From an uncultured Muribaculum sp. (GTDB lineage: Bacteria > Bacteroidota > Bacteroidia > Bacteroidales > Muribaculaceae): DNA of 25,154 nt. The stretch is taken from the NCBI GenBank assembly GCA_910578785.1, contig CAJTSJ010000038.1, forward strand, positions 1 to 25,154, in the 5' to 3' direction. This document shows positions 14,821-22,400 of the stretch, piece by piece; the stretch's first letter is position 1; every line of letters begins with the position of its first letter. Made by a program: the position numbers and the translations under genes. The notes beneath the pieces are model-generated. The model worked only from the letters and a program-made list of their open reading frames with translations. It was not told the origin of the DNA and did not search any database.

Positions 14821-15459
14821 TTAAACCTGCAGTTGTTCATTAGCGACTTTGTACTCGGAATTCTCAGGATTGAACGCTCCCGACCTGAGATAATTGTAAA
14901 TCTTCAGACATGCCCACGCATCGATTGAAGCATATATCTGTTGCGGAGCCGTCAGGGCCGACGCCTCCCAGTTTGACAGACGCTGACTTTTAGAAATCTT
15001 CTCCTTGAATATAATGGCGTATATCTTCTGAAGACTGATGTCGTGGATCTGGAACCTTTTGACGAAGTCCTGCAATTCGACAAAACCATCGGGCACGAAG
15101 TCGAAAGTCTTGTGCAGTACATTAAAGTCATCCTTGAGCGAAAGTCCGATCTTCAATACCGATTTGTCCTCGAAAAAACGTTTGAGCTCAGGAATAAACC
15201 CGAACTTCCTTATACGAAACAGATAGCAACACTCGCCGACTGAAATCTGAATCAAAGCCACCGGATTAGTGCGCCCCTTCCTGAACGAAGGTTTAGTCTC
15301 CGTGTCGATGCCTACAACCTGATATCTGTTTATTATTTCAAGTGCACTTACCGCCTGCTCCGCCGTATTGACGACCACAATATGTCCTGGATAAGTGACC
15401 GTCGGCAAAGCAGCCAACTGTTGCTTGGTTATAGATAATATCAATGTGTTGACATCCAT
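14821..15459 (-). CDS. DEDDy-family 3'-5' exonuclease (RNase D-like exonuclease domain)
   Basis: The 212-residue protein is a stand-alone 3'-5' exonuclease domain acting on RNA or DNA ends in the cytoplasm. All catalytic residues are visible: Exo I D52 and E54 in GIDTETKPSF, Exo II Asp at 110/111 in GLSLKDDFNVL, and Exo III Y176-x3-D180 in YASID, the tyrosine form that defines DEDDy enzymes. It lacks the HRDC domain that follows in classical RNase D, so it is closer to the short RNase D-like exonucleases. A TATCTTTG box at 15508-15515 gives a leader of about 43 nt. A small membrane protein gene follows 20 nt downstream. RNA versus DNA preference cannot be told from sequence. Confidence 0.88.
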   Translation of the reverse strand: MDVNTLILSITKQQLAALPTVTYPGHIVVVNTAEQAVSALEIINRYQVVGIDTETKPSFRKGRTNPVALIQISVGECCYLFRIRKFGFIPELKRFFEDKSVLKIGLSLKDDFNVLHKTFDFVPDGFVELQDFVKRFQIHDISLQKIYAIIFKEKISKSQRLSNWEASALTAPQQIYASIDAWACLKIYNYLRSGAFNPENSEYKVANEQLQV

Positions 15460-15507
15460 CAGATACTAATAAATCTCTCCGAATGAAAAGTTCCGTTTCA
15501 ATTCCCA

Positions 15508-15515
15508 CAAAGATA
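15508..15515 (-). promoter_or_regulatory. Bacteroidota -7 box of the exonuclease gene
   Basis: TATCTTTG on the minus strand, a perfect TAnnTTTG match, ends 48 nt before the ATG at 15459. It lies downstream of the stop of the DUF6048 gene, so the exonuclease can be transcribed independently of the upstream operon. Confidence 0.6.
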
Positions 15516-15582
15516 ATTAATCGGGAGATAACGTCAGATAGCGTTTTGGACTAAATAACATTTTTTAACAATCCATACGCTG

Positions 15583-16509
15583 TTATTCGACTGCATCGGC
15601 ATCAGCTCCGGGCGGTACAATATCAGGCTTTGCCTCACTCTTCTTAGCAAGCGGAAGGCGATAGCTGAGCGAGAAGCTTCCGGTGAACAACGACGGGTCT
15701 GTTCCATAGCCGGGAATATACCATGGATCACCGTTTTTATGCGATCCCTTATGCAACAGCGTGTGAGCCTTAAGCTCCCATCCAAGATAGAAGTTCTTAG
15801 CAATCATCACTTTAAGCCCGACAAGGAACTCGGCATAGCCCACCGTAGCCGTCTGCTTAGGGATATTTATCGTCTGCGTCTCGTCCCAATATCCCTGATT
15901 GAGCGACACATTTGTCACCTCGTAACTGAAATGGCTTATACCGTAACGCAATCCGAGATAAACGGTATAGTCAGGATTCGAATTATACAAGAAGTTATAA
16001 TTCAGTCCGAACTTCATGTATGGCGCCATAGACGACTTATACGTGTAGTTTTTATCCTTAGGCGTGCTGTCCGCCATACCGAATCCAATCTCCGCGTAAG
16101 GCTTGAACCAGTTGTGGATACTGAACTCTCCCCAGAAGCCGATAAGGCCATACTTCTGACCGAGAGCCCTCATGATCGGATCCCACAGATTGACGCCCAC
16201 GCTTACAGCCTCGGCAAACGGATATATGAGTTTCGGAGCCTGAGTAAGTATTGTGTCGCGATACTCTATGCCGGAGATTGTGTCGACAAGCACTATACGG
16301 CCCTGCATGTCGCGCATCTCGACCACACTTTCCGGACGTGCGGGCACTTCCGTGCCGTCGGCAAGCTTAACGGTGGCTTCCTTCTTCTTGGTGTCGGTCT
16401 GCTTGGGAGTGTTGTCAGGATTCTGGATAGGCGTGACACGCCTTTGCGCCGAAGCGTCAACAGCCAGCGCCAACATCAGAAACACTATGACATACTTAAG
16501 ATATCTCAT
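15583..16509 (-). CDS. DUF6048-like outer-membrane protein
   Basis: The 308-residue product has a signal peptide (cleavage near ASA/Q at 20-22), a short Lys/Thr-rich linker, then a region of alternating aromatic strands (GFWGEFSIHNWFKPYAEIG and similar) typical of a small eight-to-ten-stranded outer-membrane barrel. In Bacteroidales a barrel protein annotated DUF6048 follows a DUF6452 lipoprotein, and this pair has the same order. That family name comes from memory of context and appearance. The start ATG overlaps the DUF6452 stop in an ATGA, implying coupled translation. It is the last gene of the five-gene operon beginning at 19249. The function is unknown; a complex with the DUF6452 lipoprotein in the outer membrane is a reasonable inference. 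Confidence 0.72.
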   Translation of the reverse strand: MRYLKYVIVFLMLALAVDASAQRRVTPIQNPDNTPKQTDTKKKEATVKLADGTEVPARPESVVEMRDMQGRIVLVDTISGIEYRDTILTQAPKLIYPFAEAVSVGVNLWDPIMRALGQKYGLIGFWGEFSIHNWFKPYAEIGFGMADSTPKDKNYTYKSSMAPYMKFGLNYNFLYNSNPDYTVYLGLRYGISHFSYEVTNVSLNQGYWDETQTINIPKQTATVGYAEFLVGLKVMIAKNFYLGWELKAHTLLHKGSHKNGDPWYIPGYGTDPSLFTGSFSLSYRLPLAKKSEAKPDIVPPGADADAVE

Positions 16510-17159
16510 GACTCAGGCTGAGGGTTATCGGGTTGTTGGGTTCGGAAATAAATCTGTATCGTCCGGCGGTTGACATTGGTAATGACGCTGTCGAGCAACG
16601 CGATTGAATCTATCATGTAGTGCGTAGTCTCAAATTCAAGCACTTTATAGCGGTACATGGCTCCACAGTCCTCCGACACAAAGTAAGGTATGCGCTCATA
16701 CTTGAACTTCAGCGTATCGGCAATGGCCGGCACCGCTCTCGACACCGCACGGTGCGTGGCGACGGCCGACGGTTCCGTACCGGTCTCGCCATCTCCTGCC
16801 CCTTCATTATCATTGCCACCGGGATTCTCTTCACCGGAATCGCCAGGGTCTTCGGGGTCTTCAGGATCCGGCTCTCCGGTATCTTCATATCTGATAAAAA
16901 ACGCCGTCTCGTCCAGCAACGACCTGAACGGCAGATATACCTCCGCCACCGACTCATGGTCAAGCAGCAACGAGTCGTCGGGAGCATCTACGCCACCGAC
17001 GGATATGTTGCTCAGCGAGATTGTGCCGAGAGTCTCGTAGGAATAGAATCCGGCCAAAGGTATAGAGCTTTGGTTGTCGACACATCCGGTATTATTGCAT
17101 CCGGCGATAGCCGACCCGACAAGACCTACGGCAAATAATATGTTTAATATTTTTCCCAT
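16506..17159 (-). CDS. DUF6452-like lipoprotein with an acidic Pro/Gly-rich insert
   Basis: A 217-residue lipoprotein: signal peptide ending GSAIAGC, so C21 is the lipidation site, followed by CNNTGCVDNQSS and PLAGFYSY, which recalls the DUF6452 family of Bacteroidales. Residues 92-135 form a low-complexity stretch of Glu, Asp, Pro and Gly (for example EDPEDPGDSGEENP) that interrupts the beta-rich fold and is probably a disordered surface loop. Conserved-looking beta segments resume at about 148 and run to the C terminus. Its start lies inside the last 16 nt of the nitroreductase gene, and its stop overlaps the DUF6048 start, so the three are translationally linked. Function unknown. Confidence 0.72.
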   Translation of the reverse strand: MGKILNILFAVGLVGSAIAGCNNTGCVDNQSSIPLAGFYSYETLGTISLSNISVGGVDAPDDSLLLDHESVAEVYLPFRSLLDETAFFIRYEDTGEPDPEDPEDPGDSGEENPGGNDNEGAGDGETGTEPSAVATHRAVSRAVPAIADTLKFKYERIPYFVSEDCGAMYRYKVLEFETTHYMIDSIALLDSVITNVNRRTIQIYFRTQQPDNPQPES

Positions 17160-17689
17160 TTAACTATCTCGTCAAACGACTTTCTATTCTTTTGCGGCAC
17201 TGCGGCATTCGGGTCAGGATGTCCGACAGGTACTATGGCAATCGGTTCGACATTGTCGGGCAATCCCAGTTTCTCGCTCAGCAGCCTGGGGTCGAAATGG
17301 CATATCCAGCAGGTGCCGAGGCCGAGCGAAGAAGCCGACAGACAGATATGCTCCACAGCGATGGCAAGATCAATGTCGACATGATTCTTACCGTCATACT
17401 GGCGCACCCACGCCTCATCCTTAAGCCCCAGCGCAACGATAAAGGCGGGGATGTTCTTCATCCATTCCCGGTCATAACAGTCAAGCACAGGCTGGCGCGA
17501 CTCCGGCGTGTCGAGCACCAGAAACTGCCAAGGCTGACGGTTGCAGGCCGACGGCGCCAGACGCGCCGTGTCCAGAACCGCCATGATCAGTTCGCGGTCA
17601 ACGGGTGCCGAAGTATATTTACGGCATGAATATCTTGAAGCCACAAGATTATAAAACTGCGGATAGGCGCTTATTTTTCCCATTTTCAT
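17144..17689 (-). CDS. Nitroreductase-family FMN oxidoreductase
   Basis: The 181-residue cytoplasmic flavoprotein should use NAD(P)H to reduce nitro or quinone-like compounds; the natural substrate is unknown. FMN-binding signatures are visible: the N-terminal RYSCRKY (19-25) with phosphate-contacting arginines, APSACNRQPWQF (45-56), and a GLGTCWI segment near residue 126. The length is typical for short nitroreductases that act as dimers. Either the ATG at 17689 or the one two codons later could be used. It is 19 nt downstream of the glycosyltransferase gene and overlaps the following lipoprotein gene by 16 nt, so it belongs to the operon although its chemistry has no obvious link to the neighbours. 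Confidence 0.88.
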   Translation of the reverse strand: MKMGKISAYPQFYNLVASRYSCRKYTSAPVDRELIMAVLDTARLAPSACNRQPWQFLVLDTPESRQPVLDCYDREWMKNIPAFIVALGLKDEAWVRQYDGKNHVDIDLAIAVEHICLSASSLGLGTCWICHFDPRLLSEKLGLPDNVEPIAIVPVGHPDPNAAVPQKNRKSFDEIVKWEKY

Positions 17690-17708
17690 AACTTAAAATC
17701 AAATTATA

Positions 17709-18695
17709 CTATTTACTGTCAACGGATTCATCCGATTGTACCGGTTTGATTTCCTCCTCTATCTCATAATCGTTGCGGCGCGGAGAGTTGCGAACCACAA
17801 GTTCGCCGACAAATCCGGCCAGGAACAGTTGCGAACCCATAAGCATCAAGGTTAACGCCAGATAGAAGTAAGGCGAATCGGTCACAAGCGTGTAGTGCAG
17901 TCCGTTGTGCATATTGTACAGCTTTGTGAATCCCACCACGGCCACTGCTATGAATCCAAGCATGAACATAAAGCTTCCGAGCAGTCCGAACAGATGCATA
18001 GGCTTCACTCCGAACTTAGAGGTGAACCAAAGCGTGCCCAAATCAAGATAACCGTTGACAAAGCGGTCAAGTCCGAACTTGGTAGTTCCGTATTTGCGGG
18101 CCTGATGGTGAACAACCTTTTCGCCTATGCGGTTAAATCCGGCATTTTTGGCCAGATACGGAATGTAGCGGTGCATGTCGCCGTATACCTCGATATGCTT
18201 CACTACCTTGTTGCGGTAAGCCTTAAGGCCGCAGTTGAAATCGTGTAGATTATGTATGCCGCTTACCTTTCGGGCCGTGGCGTTAAACAGTTTGGTAGGA
18301 ATAGTCTTCGACAGAGGGTCATACCGCTTCTGTTTCCATCCCGACACAAGGTCATACTTGTCTTCCGTTATCATTCTGTAAAGTTCCGGAATCTCGTCAG
18401 GGCTGTCCTGCAGGTCGGCATCCATAGTGATCACCACATTGCCCTTAGCCCGCACGAAGCCGGTGTTCAACGCCGGCGACTTGCCGTAGTTGCGTCTGAA
18501 CGACACACCCTTCACTGCAGGATTCTTCTCGCTGAGACTCTTGATTACTTCCCAGGAATTGTCGGTAGACCCGTCGTTGATGAACAGAATCTCATACGTG
18601 AACCCATTCTCCTTCATCACCCGCGCTATCCACGATTCCAGTTCGGGAAGCGACTCAGCCTCGTTATATAATGGAACGACTACTGAAATATCCAT
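17709..18695 (-). CDS. GT2 glycosyltransferase, polyprenyl-phosphate sugar transferase type (DPM1/GtrB-like)
   Basis: The 328-residue membrane-anchored enzyme has a GT-A fold glycosyltransferase domain (about 1-215) with VVVPLYNE at 5-12, the nucleotide-binding NDGSTD at 40-45 and the metal-binding DAD at 92-94 in MDADLQDSP. Two C-terminal transmembrane helices follow (about 234-257 and 276-298), then a charged tail. This pattern matches enzymes that load a sugar from a nucleotide donor onto undecaprenyl phosphate (GtrB, ArnC, dolichol-phosphate mannose synthase type). The product would supply a periplasmic or cell-surface glycosyltransferase encoded elsewhere. The start is 2 nt after the DUF4199 stop, so the pair is tightly coupled. 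The specific sugar cannot be read from sequence. Confidence 0.9.
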   Translation of the reverse strand: MDISVVVPLYNEAESLPELESWIARVMKENGFTYEILFINDGSTDNSWEVIKSLSEKNPAVKGVSFRRNYGKSPALNTGFVRAKGNVVITMDADLQDSPDEIPELYRMITEDKYDLVSGWKQKRYDPLSKTIPTKLFNATARKVSGIHNLHDFNCGLKAYRNKVVKHIEVYGDMHRYIPYLAKNAGFNRIGEKVVHHQARKYGTTKFGLDRFVNGYLDLGTLWFTSKFGVKPMHLFGLLGSFMFMLGFIAVAVVGFTKLYNMHNGLHYTLVTDSPYFYLALTLMLMGSQLFLAGFVGELVVRNSPRRNDYEIEEEIKPVQSDESVDSK

Positions 18696-18697
18696 AA

Positions 18698-19249
18698 TTA
18701 CATTTTTTTCGGTTTATAGCCACGCGCCTGCACGAGCAGGGCCATCAGCATCGACAGCATGGAGCCCGTGAACACTTCAAGCCACAGCATGTCAATCACA
18801 AGCTCTATCGGCTTCGGGACACGCTTCTGGTCGATCGCGGCCTGAAGAATCTCCGCCACCTCTGTGCCGCGTTCGCCCATTATTCCCGAGCTGTACATCT
18901 CGATGACCGAACGCAGAGTCCGCTCTATGTAGTCCGGTTCAATCCACCGCATAAACACAATGGCGACTACGGCCGCTATCATACTGCCGCATGCGAATAT
19001 GACTATACCCTCCATCCAAAGCGATGAAAATATCGTCTTGCCCATGTCGGCCACATAACTGCGGCGCAACATCACGTAGATTATCACCGGCACAAACAGC
19101 ATGAGAAAGAACGCCAATATAGAAAATCCGGGAATCTCCAGCGAATAGGCGGTCAGCAGGAACAATACGCTCAAATAAACGCCAAACACGGCACCGTAAT
19201 CGGCACCGCGCTTATAAGGCGACCGTTGACGTAACTCATTACTATCCAT
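18698..19249 (-). CDS. DUF4199-family inner-membrane protein
   Basis: From the ATG at 19249 the product has 183 residues with about four hydrophobic helices: two near the N terminus (GAVFGVYLSVLFLLTAY and the following FSILAFFLMLFVPVIIY), one near 75-97 and one near the C terminus (TGSMLSMLMALLVQA), plus a soluble segment between the last two. The size and pattern match DUF4199 proteins common in Bacteroidota, which often precede a DPM1-type glycosyltransferase. An in-frame TTG 18 nt upstream is rejected because it lies on the TACCTTTG promoter box. The gene heads the operon that continues with GT2, nitroreductase, DUF6452 and DUF6048. It may assist the lipid-linked sugar step, which is inference from proximity. 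Confidence 0.8.
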   Translation of the reverse strand: MDSNELRQRSPYKRGADYGAVFGVYLSVLFLLTAYSLEIPGFSILAFFLMLFVPVIIYVMLRRSYVADMGKTIFSSLWMEGIVIFACGSMIAAVVAIVFMRWIEPDYIERTLRSVIEMYSSGIMGERGTEVAEILQAAIDQKRVPKPIELVIDMLWLEVFTGSMLSMLMALLVQARGYKPKKM

Positions 19250-19256
19250 ATCTCCA

Positions 19257-19264
19257 CAAAGGTA
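19257..19264 (-). promoter_or_regulatory. Bacteroidota -7 box of the DUF4199-GT2-nitroreductase operon
   Basis: The minus strand reads TACCTTTG, a perfect TAnnTTTG match, ending 7 nt before the ATG at 19249. The mRNA would thus have almost no leader. The nearest TTG upstream is 26 nt away, too far for a standard -33 element. Confidence 0.55.
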
Positions 19265-19303
19265 CAAAATCCCACTGAATTACGTCCCGACAACGATTAT
19301 TTT

Positions 19304-19321
19304 TTTTCAAGCGTTTGAAAA
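19304..19321. repeat. 7-bp inverted repeat between divergent promoters
   Basis: TTTTCAA and TTGAAAA flank the 4-nt GCGT, between the minus-strand box at 19257-19264 and the plus-strand -33 element at 19336. The position suits an operator affecting either promoter. AT-rich short repeats are frequent by chance, so this is weak. Confidence 0.3.
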
Positions 19322-19335
19322 TACACACCCGCCCC

Positions 19336-19366
19336 TTGCAAATACCATTCTTTTTACATATTTTTG
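19336..19366 (+). promoter_or_regulatory. Complete Bacteroidota promoter (-33 TTG, 20-nt spacer, -7 TATTTTTG) of the large secreted protein gene
   Basis: TTG at 19336-19338 and TATTTTTG at 19359-19366 are separated by 20 nt, the spacing expected of the Bacteroidota primary sigma factor. It is the best full promoter in the window. It predicts a leader of about 80 nt containing several ATCA repeats before the ATG at 19451. Confidence 0.7.
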
Positions 19367-19450
19367 CATACCATAAAAACCTTACAAGGTAAGAGACATT
19401 TCTTTAATCATCAATTCACTTTTTTTCATCATCAATCACAATCAATCATT

Positions 19451-22400
19451 ATGCGAAAACAATTTTACGCAATGATGGCTTTGCTACTGGCTTTCACCTC
19501 TGCGACAACAGCTTACGCTAAGGGGGGCCACGTAAAGGGTGCTTCATCCGGAGCGGTCGGCCAAGTAGCCGCTGAAGCAAAAACTGATTTTCAGCCCATC
19601 ATGACCAAGACCAACGCGGTCTATCGGTTCACAGGTCCGCTGACCCAAGTCTACCAGAACCCGAGTCCGAAGATGGCTCCCGCTTATGCGGCCGAAAATC
19701 TCCCCACCATCTACGGCAACGTCATCTTCTCTCAGAACAACATGTTCAAGACAGGAGCCATGTACAAGATTCCCTTGACAGCCTCAGGCAGTCTCGAGTA
19801 TGTCGGCGGCGACGAAATTTACGCCAACCGAGGCGGCGTGGAAGTAGGCGACCGCTATATGGCGCATACAGCCGAGACAAACTCATACGGTGTCGTAACA
19901 GGCATGTACATCAGAAAACTTGACACATCTTTCTGGGACCAGAAGGCCAAGAATTCAAGCGTAAAAATCGGCACAATGGCCACAGACGTCGCACTTGACC
20001 CGACCACCAACACCGTCTACGGATGTTTCTACAACGACGATCAGAACGGTTATGTCTTAGGCAAGATGGACTATTCGACATATAAGCGAACCGCTATCGC
20101 CGACCTTACCACCGGATGGAATGCCTGCGCCATCGATGCACAGGGTCAGCTCTATGCCATCGAGAACAACGGACGGCTGGTCAAAGTCAACAAAGAAACA
20201 GCCGAAATTACTCCCGTCGGAATGACCGGAGTGACCCCCAAATATCTGTCGTCGGCATGTATTGACCCTGTAAGCGGCCGCATGTTTTATGCCGCAAGCC
20301 CGGCCGACGAAAGCGGAAAACTATTCGAGATAGACCTGGCAACAGGCGAGGCCACTCTTATCTGCCACTTCCCCGGAAATGAGGAGATTGTAGGTATGTA
20401 CATACCCACTCCGCTGGCCGCAGACAAAGCTCCCGCCGCTGTCGACAACCTCGTTGCCGACTTCCCGGAAGGCACACTTAAGGGCCACGTCAATTTCACA
20501 GCTCCCACAACCACCTTCGACGGCGAACCCACTTCCGGAGAGCTTTCATATACAGTTATGAACAAGACCACTAAAGTGGCCGAAGGAACTACATCATGCG
20601 GAGAGCCGGTCTCTGTAGAGATTGAAATCTCAAAGGCCGCGAAGTGCGAATTCATCGTGACCGTGGCCAACGAGGTCGGTTCAGGACCGAAATCACGCGT
20701 CATGATGTACGTGGGCAAGGACAAACCCGTAGCGCCGGAAGTTACCTCAACCTATGCCGACGGCAAGTTTACCGTAAGCTGGAATCCCGTCACTGAATCT
20801 GTAAATGGCGGATACATGAACGCGGCCGCAGTCACTTATAAGGTAGTGCGCAAGCCCGACAATGTGACCGTGGCCAACGGCATCAGCGAGACTTCAATCG
20901 TCGACGAAGTAGCGGCTTCCGACACTGAATACGTCCGCTACTACTACGCAGTGACCGCTACAGCCGACGGCCTTAGCTCAGAAGCGGGCAATTCCAATTC
21001 AATCGGACTCGGCCAGATTATGCCTCCGTACACAGAGACGTTCGATGCATCGTCAGCCCTCAACACATTTACCATCATCGACGGCAACAACGACGGCAAG
21101 GTATGGGGCCACAACAATAAAAAAGCCCGCATGAGAGAAAACGCTTCGTTAGCCATGGACGACTGGTTGATCACGCCTCCCGTCAAGCTCGAAAAAGACA
21201 AAATCTACAAGTTCTCGATGGTCCTGACCACCAGCAAGACCTATACCGAACGCTTTGAAGTGCGCTTCGGCAAAGGCAACACTGCGGCCGACATGACAGG
21301 CACAGTGGTCAAGGCTCAGGATGTCAATGCAGGCGACGGACAGACCTTCACCGGCTATGTCAAAGCTGACGAAGACGGCCTCTATTATGTCGGCATCCAC
21401 GGTATAAGCAAGAAGAACCAGTTCTACATCGATATCGACGACCTTTCGCTCGAAGCCGGTACAACCGCTCTGGTTCCGGACGCTCCGACAGCCTTCTCCA
21501 TCACACCAGATGCAAGCGGTGCCCTGACTGCCACTCTTGAATTCAAAGCGCCGGCAATCAACCTGCTCGGAAATGAACTGACATCGCTCGACAAGATTGA
21601 GATTCTGCGCGACGGCAACGTAATCGAAACAAAACAGCAGCCTGAAGTCGGCGGAAAAATATCGTTCAAGGACGAGGCCGCAGCTACCGGCAAGCACGTA
21701 TATACCGTAGTCGGCTACAACGAACATGGACGCGGATGGGAAGCCGTCGACTCAGCTTTTGTAGGAGTCAACATTCCGGGTCCCGCCATAGATGTTGTTG
21801 CCAAAGAGACAACCAACGTCGGTGAAGTCAAAGTAAGCTGGATCGTACCGGAATCAGACATCGACGGATTTGAAATCAATCCGGACCTCATCACTTACGA
21901 CCTCATCAGCGTGTGCGGCGAGACCACAACCTTAGTGGCTGAAGGCCTCACCGAGACCACCCATACTTACCGCGCCGTAGAAGCCGACACTCCACAGGAG
22001 TTCTATTACTACCAGGTAGTAGCCAAGACTTCCGCCGGTTCTACTCCGGCAGTGTCGGCAAGCATCGCCGTCGGCAAACCCGACAAAGCTCCCTACTTTG
22101 AATCGTTCGCCAACGGAATCCCCTCACACGCTATCGAAGGCGCACCGGTGTCAGGCGACTGCACATGGGCACTCTACACCGACGCCAACGACCTTGGTGT
22201 GAAATCATCTGACAGCGACAACGGATTTGCCGCATCGGCGGGAGTAAACGGCACGGACGCAGCCGTTCTCTTTACGGGTAAGATTGACCTGACAGGCATT
22301 GCCCGTCCGGTAGTGACATTCGAGACATACAACATTCCTTCATCGTCGGGCGAAATCAACGACCGCAACTCTATCGAGATACTTGTCAACAACGGCAACC

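Noticed and set aside
19364..19450. N-terminal extension of the large secreted protein from the ATG at 19364
   Set aside because: That ATG lies inside the -7 box, before the expected transcription start, and the signal peptide begins at 19451.
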